The position numbers and the translations under genes were made by a program. Below, one piece after another: positions 27,597 through 35,760 of a DNA stretch of 64,000 bases. Each line of letters opens with the position of its first letter. Position 1 is the stretch's first letter. The notes under the pieces are model-generated. The model saw only the letters and a program-made list of their open reading frames with translations. It searched no databases and was not told the DNA's origin. The DNA comes from Fictibacillus nanhaiensis (lineage in GTDB: Bacteria > Bacillota > Bacilli > Bacillales > Fictibacillaceae), in NCBI RefSeq assembly GCF_023715445.1, contig NZ_JAMBOD010000008.1, forward strand, positions 1 through 64,000, in the 5' to 3' direction.

Positions 27597-28053
27597 GAAA
27601 GGAGTTTTGTGTGGAGAGGAACTCTTGAATGATGGGGAGATCCGGTATGTTAATGTTGGATGGCAGTTTGCTTAGAGGGAAAAATTGAAGAGCTTTCACC
27701 TCGTGTTCATCTACTTTTAGCTCACCCTCATAATCTCGGCATATATAGGTTGCAACAACGTTGTATACTTCATCACCATGCGGATATTGGTAATAAAATT
27801 CTTCTCCGGAAAAAATATTGAAAAGCGTTAGGCGCTTGGCTGTCAGTCCCGTCTCTTCTTGAAGTTCCCGTTTTGCAGCGTCCTCCAGCTGTTCTCCAGG
27901 TTCAATAGCCCCGCCAGATAATCCCCACATCTCGTTGTCGGTTCTTAGCTGCATCAACAGTTCGTTTTTGTCGTTCAACAAAAGTACATTAGCACCGACC
28001 ATGATGATCGGTCGTGTTCCGATTAATTCCCTTAATTCGCTGATGTATCCCAT
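27586..28053 (-). CDS. NUDIX hydrolase
   Basis: 155 aa. A complete Nudix box (G-x5-E-x7-REUxEExGU) spans about residues 48-70, reading GAIEPGE and RELQEETGL. The fold is preceded by the strand ANVLLLNDKNELLMQ. Such enzymes hydrolyse nucleoside diphosphate derivatives; the substrate cannot be told. Start ATG follows AAAAAAGGAGCAAAAT. Alone in its transcript and next to a class I repeat array. Confidence 0.9.
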   Translation of the reverse strand: MGYISELRELIGTRPIIMVGANVLLLNDKNELLMQLRTDNEMWGLSGGAIEPGEQLEDAAKRELQEETGLTAKRLTLFNIFSGEEFYYQYPHGDEVYNVVATYICRDYEGELKVDEHEVKALQFFPLSKLPSNINIPDLPIIQEFLSTQNSFQPK

Positions 28054-28126
28054 ATTTTGCTCCTTTTTTATAAAATGACTTTTTTAGTTTCTCTATTGGG
28101 GTGGTGAACTCCTTTATTGGGTTATG

Positions 28127-28261
28127 GTTCATAGAAGGTTCACTTTGGTTCATAGGGCTGAGATTTCGATTCATAGGAAATCGTTTGGTTCATAGGACTT
28201 TCATAGAGATTTGTTTTTGGTGCATAGAGCATAGTTTTTGGTTCATAGAAATAGGCATAAC
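28127..28261 (+). repeat. Class I 21-bp repeat array A
   Basis: Seven cores of the GTTCATAGA/GTGCATAGA type start at 28127, 28148, 28169, 28188, 28199, 28220 and 28241 (steps 21, 21, 19, 11, 21, 21). Filler between cores is not conserved. It lies between the NUDIX and L,D-transpeptidase genes. Confidence 0.8.
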
Positions 28262-28352
28262 TGGTTTTTTTGAGTCTTTTCGGACTGGTGTATGTTTATG
28301 GGGTTCGTTTACGATGGAAATAATGAAATAATGACGAACTGAAGGTGAAACG

Positions 28353-29423
28353 ATGAATAAACGTTGGCTATTATTCGGTGTAGCATATGTTTTGTGGATG
28401 TGCATTTTTTCAAAACCAGCTTTAGCTGAAGAATTCCCCCGTCAAAAACTGATCTCAAGCAAGTTTTTTAATGAATCTCAGATGATCATTGTGGAAGCGA
28501 ACGGCTGGGATACGAAATATGCAAAATTAACTACATATGAAAAAGTGAACGGTGTCTGGCAAAAGGCTTTAAGTGACATGCCAGCTACCATAGGGTATAA
28601 CGGGTTCACCAAAGTGATGAAGGAAGGCGGCGGTGCTTCTCCAACTGGCATCTACAACATGGGGACCGGCTTTGGGTGGGCATCAAAACCAGCCAATGCC
28701 ACGTATTCGTACCGAGTAACGACGGTATATGATTATTGGGTGGACGATGTTTCTTCTGTGGATTATAACAAGTGGATTTATTATACGGGGAACCCGAGTA
28801 CACGCTGGAAATCGTTTGAGCGAATGAATCATCCCTTGTACAAATATGGGGCAGTGATTAAGTACAATGAAAATCCGATCGTTCCTGGTAAAGGCAGCGC
28901 AATTTTCCTGCATATGTGGAAAAGTTCAACATCAGCGACTGCCGGTTGTGTAGCCGTTTCTGAAGCGAATATGAAAACATTATTGAGCTGGTTGGACACA
29001 AAGAAAAAGCCTCTAATCGTAATGGGACCGACTTCTGAAATCGACGGCTACTTGTATGCACGTAGTGAAAAGCTTCAAGAAGTCGGAGTCTCCGTGAATG
29101 GTATTAAACAAACGTTTGATCAGCCAGCCGTTTTAATTGACGACCGTACACTTGCACCGTTCCGTGGCGTTGGTGAAGCATTAGGCGCAACCATAAAGTG
29201 GGACGCGGCCAATTACAAAGTATATGCCGAATTGAACGGGACAACTGTAGAATTAAAATACCTTTCTAATATTGCAAAAGTGAATGGCAAAGATGTCACA
29301 TTGGATACAGCACCTATCATCATAAAAGATAGAATGGTCGTGCCCGTTCGATTCTTTGCAGAAGCGTTCGGAGCAGATGTAAAGTGGGATGGAAGCAAGA
29401 ACATGGTGATAATTAATAAGTAA
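28353..29423 (+). CDS. L,D-transpeptidase (YkuD-like) with C-terminal stalk domain
   Basis: 356 aa. Signal peptide 1-25. The catalytic domain (about 40-228) carries the H-x-W-K-S-S...A-G-C motif (HMWKSSTSATAGCVAVSE), a variant of the YkuD H-x14-17-S/T-x-G-C signature. This is expected to form L,D-crosslinks or attach proteins to peptidoglycan, or to act as a carboxypeptidase. The duplicated stalk domain is at about 245-356 (DDRTLAPFRGVGEALGA, KDRMVVPVRFFAEAFGA). Start ATG follows GAAGGTGAAACG. It is the fifth stalk-domain protein of the window. Confidence 0.85.
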   Translation: MNKRWLLFGVAYVLWMCIFSKPALAEEFPRQKLISSKFFNESQMIIVEANGWDTKYAKLTTYEKVNGVWQKALSDMPATIGYNGFTKVMKEGGGASPTGIYNMGTGFGWASKPANATYSYRVTTVYDYWVDDVSSVDYNKWIYYTGNPSTRWKSFERMNHPLYKYGAVIKYNENPIVPGKGSAIFLHMWKSSTSATAGCVAVSEANMKTLLSWLDTKKKPLIVMGPTSEIDGYLYARSEKLQEVGVSVNGIKQTFDQPAVLIDDRTLAPFRGVGEALGATIKWDAANYKVYAELNGTTVELKYLSNIAKVNGKDVTLDTAPIIIKDRMVVPVRFFAEAFGADVKWDGSKNMVIINK

Positions 29424-29457
29424 TAATAAAGCTTATATAGAGGTTTGTATATAATGA

Positions 29458-29542
29458 CGAAAAACCTCCACGACGGCGAAAGTGTCCGCCTGACGTGGAG
29501 GTTTTTACTTGTTTTGTATTTGTGTGGGGTCAGACCCCCTAC
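29458..29542. repeat. GGGGTC dispersed element with long hairpin (copy 5), bidirectional terminator
   Basis: Hairpin arms 29461-29503 (CCTCCACG/CGTGGAGG with inner GGCG/CGCC) have U-rich flanks on both strands. TTTGTATTTGT and GGGGTCAGACCCC (29526-29538) follow. It separates the convergent L,D-transpeptidase and mnaA genes. Confidence 0.75.
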
Positions 29543-29549
29543 TTTTGTA

Positions 29550-30698
29550 CTATAAAACCCTAAACGTATCTGGACGCTCAGTTGATTTGCCGAAGTAATG
29601 CAGAATCGCTTCTACAATTCGTCGGCTTGCGTCCCCGTCACCATAAGGGTTAGAAGCTCTAGACATTTCTTCATATGCTGCATCGTCTGTCAGGAGTTCC
29701 TTAGCAAGTCCATAAATGGTCTCTTCATCTGTTCCAGCAAGCTTTAATGTACCTGCTTCGATTCCTTCTGGACGTTCAGTCGTGTCACGCAATACAAGAA
29801 CCGGAACGCCGAGTGATGGTGCTTCTTCTTGAACACCGCCACTATCTGTTAGAATGATGTGCGCCCGTGATGCGAAGTTATGGAAATCCACAACGCCTAG
29901 AGGCTCAATCAAATGGATACGGCTGTCGCCTTTCAAAATTTCATCTGCTACTTCACGTACAGCTGGGTTGAGATGCACGGGATATACCACCTGTACGTCG
30001 TCATGTTCATTCACTAAGCGTTTAATCGCGCGGAACATGTTACGCATCGGGTCACCTAAGTTTTCACGACGGTGTGCCGTTAAAAGAATCAGTCTGTCAT
30101 TCCCGAGTTTTTCTAACACTTCATGCGAATAATCATCTTTTACAGTTGTTTTTAACGCATCGATCGCCGTGTTCCCTGTCACATAAATGCTGTCACCGGA
30201 CTTATTTTCGTTAAGCAGGTTCTTCGCAGCAGTATCAGTTGGCGCAAAGTTCAAGTCTGAGATGACACCCGTCAACTGGCGGTTCATTTCTTCAGGATAC
30301 GGAGAATATTTATTCCATGTACGAAGTCCCGCTTCAACGTGTCCAACCGCAATCTTGTTATAAAGTGCAGCGAGGCTCGCTACAAAAGTCGTCGTCGTGT
30401 CACCATGAACAAGGACAACGTCAGGTTCTTCTTTTTTCATGATTTCATCTAGCCCTTGAAGTGCACGAGTCGTTACATCAATCAGTGATTGGCGGTCCTT
30501 CATGATGTTCAAATCATGATCTGGCGTTACTCCGAAAATCTCCAACACTTGATCCAACATTTCTCGGTGCTGGGCCGTTACCGTTACTACAGATTCAATC
30601 TGCTCATTATATTTTTCTAACTCCAGTACAAGCGGCGCCATTTTAATCGCTTCTGGCCGGGTACCGAAGATTGTCATTACTTTTACTTTTTCAGCCAT
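29550..30698 (-). CDS. mnaA: UDP-N-acetylglucosamine 2-epimerase (non-hydrolysing)
   Basis: 382 aa, full length for the WecB/MnaA family. It interconverts UDP-GlcNAc and UDP-ManNAc in the cytoplasm, supplying ManNAc for wall polymers. Visible motifs are GTRPEAIKMAPL at the start, V-H-G-D-T-T-T, HVEAGLRT, NRQLTGVISD, TAHRRENLG, and LTDSGGVQEEAPSLG with the UDP-binding glutamates. Start ATG follows AAAGGAGAGATATTGGA. The presence of five SLH proteins, whose ligand contains ManNAc, gives this gene an obvious local role, though teichoic acid linkage units also need it. Confidence 0.95.
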   Translation of the reverse strand: MAEKVKVMTIFGTRPEAIKMAPLVLELEKYNEQIESVVTVTAQHREMLDQVLEIFGVTPDHDLNIMKDRQSLIDVTTRALQGLDEIMKKEEPDVVLVHGDTTTTFVASLAALYNKIAVGHVEAGLRTWNKYSPYPEEMNRQLTGVISDLNFAPTDTAAKNLLNENKSGDSIYVTGNTAIDALKTTVKDDYSHEVLEKLGNDRLILLTAHRRENLGDPMRNMFRAIKRLVNEHDDVQVVYPVHLNPAVREVADEILKGDSRIHLIEPLGVVDFHNFASRAHIILTDSGGVQEEAPSLGVPVLVLRDTTERPEGIEAGTLKLAGTDEETIYGLAKELLTDDAAYEEMSRASNPYGDGDASRRIVEAILHYFGKSTERPDTFRVL

Positions 30699-30805
30699 TC
30701 CAATATCTCTCCTTTAATCAGGACATGTGTATACATTATGGGCGAAACACCCTTATTTCATGCTAGCGTTTCATATCTTATACGTCAATTTTTTATTAAA
30801 ATGAA

Positions 30806-30834
30806 TTGTTTATAAAAGGATTAGATGGTAAAAT
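30806..30834 (+). promoter_or_regulatory. Putative SigA promoter
   Basis: TTGTTT (30806-30811), 17 bp, TAAAAT (30829-30834), about 33 bp before the start codon of the gene at 30873. Confidence 0.4.
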
Positions 30835-30872
30835 AATATAGTTTTCTAAAATAATAACAATGGAGGATTTTA

Positions 30873-31568
30873 ATGAGAAAAACCCTATTATATTCTCTTC
30901 TTGCCTTGGTTCTCATCGGTGCAAGTGTCGGCGGATATGTTTACTACATAATAAATGTAAAAACGTATAATACAGCAGATAAGAAAGTAGCCGAAATAAC
31001 AGAGGAACAATACAAGCTTGATTTACCAGGCGATCATTCTCCCACAGATGGACCTGTTCCACCTTCTGATGATACTCCGGCAGACAGCCATGATTCACGA
31101 AATCAAGAATCATCTGCTTCTTCCACTGGAAACGGAACAGAGAGTGAAACCACAGCAACTCAAACCAAAGCTTCACCTAACTTTCATAATCATTCGCAGC
31201 CAAAACCTAAAAAGGTAACCGTACAGCAAATAAAAAATAATTATCGTCCTGTATTCGAATCGCTGCAATCACAAGCAAACAGCAGACTTTCATCATTGAT
31301 CGGACATGCAGAGTCGGAATATCATACAAAAAAAGCGAATGGCGAAAAAGTCAGAGTCGGCTATTTTGTTTCAAAGTATAAATCAGCTGGTGAAAACCTT
31401 GAAGCCAATACGGATCAAGCATTTAATATCATCTACTCAGCTTTACAACAGGACTTGAAAAAGAATGGCTTCAAAGCAAAAGAGGCATCCGAATTCAAAA
31501 CGAAGTACGAGAATGAAAAAGATGCTTTAAGAGATTCCTTGTTCTCAAAAGTTAAAGAAAGATTATAA
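30873..31568 (+). CDS. Membrane-anchored surface protein of unknown function
   Basis: 231 aa. One N-terminal helix (about 4-27) acts as anchor or signal. A Ser/Thr/Asp/Pro-rich low-complexity linker (about 48-110) and a basic patch (PKPKKVTV) follow, then a C-terminal helical domain (about 115-231) that looks like a coiled coil. No enzymatic motif is seen. The layout suggests a spacer crossing the wall with a helical head. Start ATG follows GGAGGATTTTA. Own promoter and terminator. Confidence 0.75.
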   Translation: MRKTLLYSLLALVLIGASVGGYVYYIINVKTYNTADKKVAEITEEQYKLDLPGDHSPTDGPVPPSDDTPADSHDSRNQESSASSTGNGTESETTATQTKASPNFHNHSQPKPKKVTVQQIKNNYRPVFESLQSQANSRLSSLIGHAESEYHTKKANGEKVRVGYFVSKYKSAGENLEANTDQAFNIIYSALQQDLKKNGFKAKEASEFKTKYENEKDALRDSLFSKVKERL

Positions 31569-31570
31569 GA

Positions 31571-31606
31571 AAAAGAGGTATTACTTCATTGTAATGCCTC
31601 TTTTTC
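31571..31606 (+). terminator. Terminator of the surface protein gene
   Basis: 12-bp stem 31573-31584 / 31591-31602 with one wobble, ending in T5. Confidence 0.85.
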
Positions 31607-31607
31607 A

Positions 31608-31642
31608 CGAAAAAAAATCTGCCCAGGTATCCTGGCAGATCT
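31608..31642 (-). terminator. Terminator of the SGNH gene
   Basis: ATCTGCC(C)AGG arms at 31617-31640 are followed by U8 on the minus strand. Confidence 0.85.
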
Positions 31643-31650
31643 GATTCTTT

Positions 31651-32439
31651 TTATTTAAATACATTATAGATATAATCGGCCCATACTTTATGACCTTCTT
31701 CGTTTGGCACTAAGTTCGTCACGTACTGGTTGATCTCCTCTGATTCCACACTCGGCCAAGCTTCCCAATGGTTCACAAAAGGAATTCCCTGCTCTTTCGC
31801 ATACGTTTCCAAACTGCTTACTTGAGTCGCATATTTTTGCGGCTGATAGATCGGATTCGATGGCTGAAGCAAGATAACCGCTTCGGGATTCGTTTCTTTT
31901 ACCTTCGCGATCATCTGATCTAATACGTATAATGTATCATTAATGCTGATTCCATTATTATCATTCATTAACACAGGTTCAATTAAAATTACATCCGATT
32001 TCTTTTGAACAAAATCTGTGTAGACTTGTTGATCTGTTAGTTCCAAACTATTTAACTGGCCAAAACTCGTAGTTTCAACCGTTACATCTTTTCCATACGT
32101 TTCATTCATTTTCGCTGTAAAAAGCTTAGCCCAGCTGCCTTCATCTGTTGATGTTAAGGAAGATCCGACTAAAGTTAGCTGTAAGCTTTCTCCTGCTGCT
32201 TTTTTCTGCTCATAAAGATCAGCAATCCCAGCAGGTGCATTCTTGAAGTGTTCGGTAGTTTGTTTTTCAGCTGTAGTGTTTTCTGTTTTTGTTTTCTCTT
32301 TCGGAGCATCTTTTGCCATTTCAAGTTTTGCAGCATAAGCTGTTTCTTCCAGTTTGTTATTGTAATAAAAATGCCCGCCAACTACACTAAGAACGCAAGC
32401 GACCATGACAAACCCGGTTAAAAACCGACGTTTCCCCAT
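31651..32439 (-). CDS. Membrane-anchored SGNH hydrolase-like protein (PatB/AlgJ-type candidate)
   Basis: About 262 aa from the ATG at 32439, which is 9 bases behind AAGGGG; a TTG at 32448 is too close. N-terminal anchor helix at about 6-24, then a charged Lys/Glu/Thr-rich linker (30-70). The SGNH domain (about 85-260) has LVGSSLTS with the nucleophile Ser, an EPVLMND block and NEEGHKVW with His. In wall-polymer O-acetylation such a protein takes the acetyl group passed by an MBOAT partner. The MBOAT here is a remnant at 27370-27574, so the present role is open; an esterase is the alternative. Confidence 0.75.
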   Translation of the reverse strand: MGKRRFLTGFVMVACVLSVVGGHFYYNNKLEETAYAAKLEMAKDAPKEKTKTENTTAEKQTTEHFKNAPAGIADLYEQKKAAGESLQLTLVGSSLTSTDEGSWAKLFTAKMNETYGKDVTVETTSFGQLNSLELTDQQVYTDFVQKKSDVILIEPVLMNDNNGISINDTLYVLDQMIAKVKETNPEAVILLQPSNPIYQPQKYATQVSSLETYAKEQGIPFVNHWEAWPSVESEEINQYVTNLVPNEEGHKVWADYIYNVFK

Positions 32440-32541
32440 TTGTCCCAACCCCTTAAATAATCTATTTCTATCATAAGGGGTAAAATTTTCTATTACAAGA
32501 ATATTGTTGAAAAATGTAGAAGATTGTTACAATCATTGACT

Positions 32542-32584
32542 GAATTGACTGGGGTCTGTCCCGGGGACAGACCCCAGTCAATTC
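32542..32584. repeat. Perfect GGGGTCTGTCCC palindrome (copy 6)
   Basis: Arms of 21 bp each (32542-32562 and 32564-32584), GAATTGACTGGGGTCTGTCCC-type, with no real loop and no mismatch. It directly follows the stop codon of the DUF4127 gene. It lacks TTTGTATTTGT and a U run. Probably a stable 3'-end structure. Confidence 0.75.
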
Positions 32585-34119
32585 TACATCGTTTTTTCCT
32601 TCATAGACTTCTGCTTCAACTCAAGCTCAAACCCGATTTCAAACGTGCGGTTCCACGGCAAAAATACGTTGTCTACTACCCCATTATAGTCCTTTTCATA
32701 AGATGTTTTCTTCAAGAACGAAGCAACTTCTTCCAAAAACTTCTCTTCCACTCTTTTCGCTAGATCAGGAGCATCATCTTTCACTTCTGCCCGTACTTTT
32801 TGCCTTACTACCGTTTGATACACATAGTCCTCAAGCAATCTGAAAAGGATTTGTTCATCTATAAGTTGATTGAAATCAAGACCTTTTACTTTTGCCAAGT
32901 GAACCATGGCTGCTTGCGCTACTACTGTTCCGAGTGTGTTTCCTGCTGTATTCCAAGCAGCAAAGCCTGACAATTCACGAACGTCCACTCCGGCCAACAG
33001 TTGAGGAATCATCGCAGGATCAGCCCCGTTCGCATAAGCTACATCCGCCACTGCCACAAGATGTCCTTTACCGATGTAATGTTTGATCCGCTGCACCCAT
33101 TCGCCGATGTTTCGGTCTGCCGTATCGACTGCTCCTAAAAAGATTTGAATCGCAGGATCTCCTTGCTTTTTCCCTGGCACATTGACCGCGAGCAATACAT
33201 CCGCATCACCAGGAGTTGCTTCTATAAAACTGCTAAACGCAAACACTTGCCCCTTCACACTTTCTGCGATCGGACGGTCTTCGTACAACGCGTTGATGAG
33301 CGCACCTTTTTCACCGCTATAAAATGGGTAGAAGATCGGCTTCGCTACACCTTCCAGCTCATAGATCATGCGGGCAACCAGCGAGTTTGCGACCTCATCT
33401 GCACCCGGATAAATCGCTACTTTCTCAAAAAGTTCTTTCTCTAAAACTTCCCTCGATAGTTTCTCTTGTTCCAAGATGTTTAGTCCATACTCGGATGTGT
33501 CATCCTGTGGAAATACGAGCCGATCCAGCCAGCCTTCCTCGATTCCTTGTAAGAGAGCTTGATTCAGCTGGAAATTCTTCTCCCTCGATTCCTTATAATC
33601 TTGTAAAATGGCAGGCGGAATCCGTTCCTCCATTTCTTTTACAAGAAGCTGTGCTTCCTCCAAACTGGTCTTCAAAAAACGATGATACTGATAGGAATAC
33701 GAATAGATCTCCATTCCATACTCAGACCAATACGGCTTCTCTTCTTCGTTCACATAGTTATTGGAGATTCGCATTGTCGCGCTAAAAGCCATGACAGGCT
33801 TTTCAGGATACTTTTTCTTCAATTCTTTTATAGAAGTTAAACGATTGTTTAAAATTTCATACGAATCTGGAGAAATCCTCGACGGAACAAGTCCGCCATA
33901 ACAAAGCATATCTGTTGAAAGGACAAACCCCTCAACTTCAGGTGCAACTCCCTCCACCCACTCGCGGACCGCGTCAACATCCCCTGGTGTTTTCAAAAAC
34001 CCAAGAATTTCTTTTGGTGGCACAACCACTTCCCACCCGCCAATCCTGGCAATCTGCCCTGGCAAATCACGTGTAGCCGGCCTCGCATCAACAGGAACAA
34101 GCGCTATCTTATTGTTCAT
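32584..34119 (-). CDS. DUF4127 family protein
   Basis: 511 aa, cytoplasmic. The N-terminus ALVPVDARPATRDLP, the D-M-L-C-Y-G-G-L-V-P-S-R strand and F-S-A-T-M-R-I-S-N-N-Y are the family signature as I know it. The function is unknown. It stands last in the ABC-transporter/glycan catabolic locus, 81 bp after yesL. DUF4127 genes often sit with sugar ABC transporters and GHL10 proteins (established genomic association, from memory), so a role in processing the imported glycan is inferred. Start ATG follows AAAAAAGGAGCTTAAGGA. Confidence 0.85.
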   Translation of the reverse strand: MNNKIALVPVDARPATRDLPGQIARIGGWEVVVPPKEILGFLKTPGDVDAVREWVEGVAPEVEGFVLSTDMLCYGGLVPSRISPDSYEILNNRLTSIKELKKKYPEKPVMAFSATMRISNNYVNEEEKPYWSEYGMEIYSYSYQYHRFLKTSLEEAQLLVKEMEERIPPAILQDYKESREKNFQLNQALLQGIEEGWLDRLVFPQDDTSEYGLNILEQEKLSREVLEKELFEKVAIYPGADEVANSLVARMIYELEGVAKPIFYPFYSGEKGALINALYEDRPIAESVKGQVFAFSSFIEATPGDADVLLAVNVPGKKQGDPAIQIFLGAVDTADRNIGEWVQRIKHYIGKGHLVAVADVAYANGADPAMIPQLLAGVDVRELSGFAAWNTAGNTLGTVVAQAAMVHLAKVKGLDFNQLIDEQILFRLLEDYVYQTVVRQKVRAEVKDDAPDLAKRVEEKFLEEVASFLKKTSYEKDYNGVVDNVFLPWNRTFEIGFELELKQKSMKEKTM

Positions 34120-34200
34120 TCCTTAAGCTCCTTTTTTATGTAGTGCAAAGAAAAAACGGCATTCCAGAGAAATGTCCGTCCACCCTTTCATTGTTTTTAA

Positions 34201-34833
34201 TCAATGAATTTCTTTTCCTTGCAGCTCTAAATATTTTTGCTCAATATTTTTAAATACTTTTTGTCCAAGTATCGTTAAAAACATGGCTATCGTACTCCCG
34301 CCAATCATGATCAGAAGCCCTGAGAACATGACATACAGGACAATCAGCAGTCCAACACCTGCCATGGTAAGCAACCCGTAATGAAAATGCGACAAACATA
34401 CAAACACACTCTTTTTGATTCCTTCCCACACCCCCACATCATAGTGAGCGTAGACTGGGAAAAGGAAACACGAGATCATTCCGGCAAAAAAGCTGATCAC
34501 CACTATGAGGAACGCTACTGCACTCATAGATTCATGTTCGATAAAAAATCGATAATCTACATATAAAATGCCAAAAACGAGAAGCAGGATTGCCCCTGCA
34601 CCTGTTCCTTTCCAAAACTGGGTAAAAAAGTTCTCCTTAAAGGTCTGAAAAAGCGGGACATCTCCATTTTTTATCACGAGCTGTCTGGTTACAGAAAACA
34701 TCGCCATTGTAGATGGAACTAACCCGAATACGACTAATCCTAGCAGTGAAAACAGCACCCAATAGAATTGGATCAACACGAGTCGCACTAGCCATTCGCA
34801 CAGCACATTCACTTTTCCCATTACACCGTTCAT
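34201..34833 (-). CDS. YesL-family (DUF624) membrane protein
   Basis: 210 aa with five to six hydrophobic helices (about 17-42, 75-92, 98-122, 140-165, 168-190). The opening W-L-V-R-L-x-L-I-Q-F-Y-W and GLVPSTMAMF motif are those of YesL/DUF624. These proteins accompany carbohydrate ABC permeases and are thought to aid their function; no mechanism is known. 18 bp downstream of the MalG-type permease. Confidence 0.85.
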   Translation of the reverse strand: MNGVMGKVNVLCEWLVRLVLIQFYWVLFSLLGLVVFGLVPSTMAMFSVTRQLVIKNGDVPLFQTFKENFFTQFWKGTGAGAILLLVFGILYVDYRFFIEHESMSAVAFLIVVISFFAGMISCFLFPVYAHYDVGVWEGIKKSVFVCLSHFHYGLLTMAGVGLLIVLYVMFSGLLIMIGGSTIAMFLTILGQKVFKNIEQKYLELQGKEIH

Positions 34834-34851
34834 GAAGATTCCCCCTTTCTC

Positions 34852-35748
34852 TTAACCTTTTACCGCACTGGAGTAAGCACTTTTTATGAAGTAGCTTTGG
34901 AATGCGATAAATACGATCAAAATCGGTATCAAAGCAATGATTGCCCCCGCTGCAATTAAACGCGTGTTTGAAACGAACGTCCCTTTTAGCTCATACAAGC
35001 CGACCGTTAATGGATACATGCTCGAGTCCTCGAGGATCAGGAGCGGCCATAGGAAGTTGTTCCATGAGCCAATGAATTTCAAAATCGCCAGTGTGGCTAG
35101 CATCGGTTTTACCATCGGAAGCAGGATGTGCCACCAGATCTGCCAAGCGTTAGCGCCGTCAATGATTGCCGATTCATCGATATCTCGAGGAATCGCGATA
35201 AACGCTTGCCGCATAAGAAAAATGGCGAACGCACTGACTACGCCAGGCAGGATTACCCCCGAATACGTCCCGATCAAGCCAAGCTTTGAGATGGTCAAGT
35301 AAACGGGAATCATCGTGACTTCTCCTGGAATCATCATCGTGGCCAGGATAGTCATGAACACAACGTTCTTTCCTTTAAAATTCATACGAGCCAGCGGAAA
35401 CGCGGCGAGTGAACAAAAGAATAATGGCAGAAGCACACCCCAAAAGGACAGGACCACTGAGTTCCATAGGTAGAGTGGCAAGTTCAGCGTGTTCCATACG
35501 GTGACAAAATTTTCGAATGTTACGGACTCTGGAATAAAATTAGGCGGATACGAAAAGATCGTTTCGTTCTGGCCTTTTAGCGAAGTTGATACGGTCCATA
35601 AGAACGGCATGATGGTAACCACCGCCAGCAACGTTAAAAGCGTATAGGAGATTCCCCACCTTAGTAAATTCCGTCGATTTTTTAAAGACAGCTTTCTCGA
35701 TTTTTTGACTTGAATATTCGGCTGCAGTTCCGCGGTTTTCAGTTCCAT
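34852..35748 (-). CDS. Carbohydrate ABC transporter permease, MalG type
   Basis: 298 aa with six helices, CUT1 family inner-membrane permease. The EAA loop reads DESAIIDGANAWQIWWHILLP with the conserved G followed by a W-x-I-x-x-P arrangement. The N-terminal 30 residues are cytoplasmic and basic. 12 bp downstream of its MalF-type partner, with GGGAGGTGACAAA before ATG. No ATPase gene is in the cluster, so it probably shares an MsmX-type ATPase encoded elsewhere, as many Bacillus CUT1 importers do. Confidence 0.93.
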   Translation of the reverse strand: MELKTAELQPNIQVKKSRKLSLKNRRNLLRWGISYTLLTLLAVVTIMPFLWTVSTSLKGQNETIFSYPPNFIPESVTFENFVTVWNTLNLPLYLWNSVVLSFWGVLLPLFFCSLAAFPLARMNFKGKNVVFMTILATMMIPGEVTMIPVYLTISKLGLIGTYSGVILPGVVSAFAIFLMRQAFIAIPRDIDESAIIDGANAWQIWWHILLPMVKPMLATLAILKFIGSWNNFLWPLLILEDSSMYPLTVGLYELKGTFVSNTRLIAAGAIIALIPILIVFIAFQSYFIKSAYSSAVKG

Positions 35749-35760
35749 TTTGTCACCTCC

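Noticed and set aside
32542-32584. Replication origin or phage attachment site in the perfect palindrome
   Set aside because: The sequence is the same GGGGTC motif as five other gene-end copies; no DnaA boxes, integrase or direct repeats are nearby.
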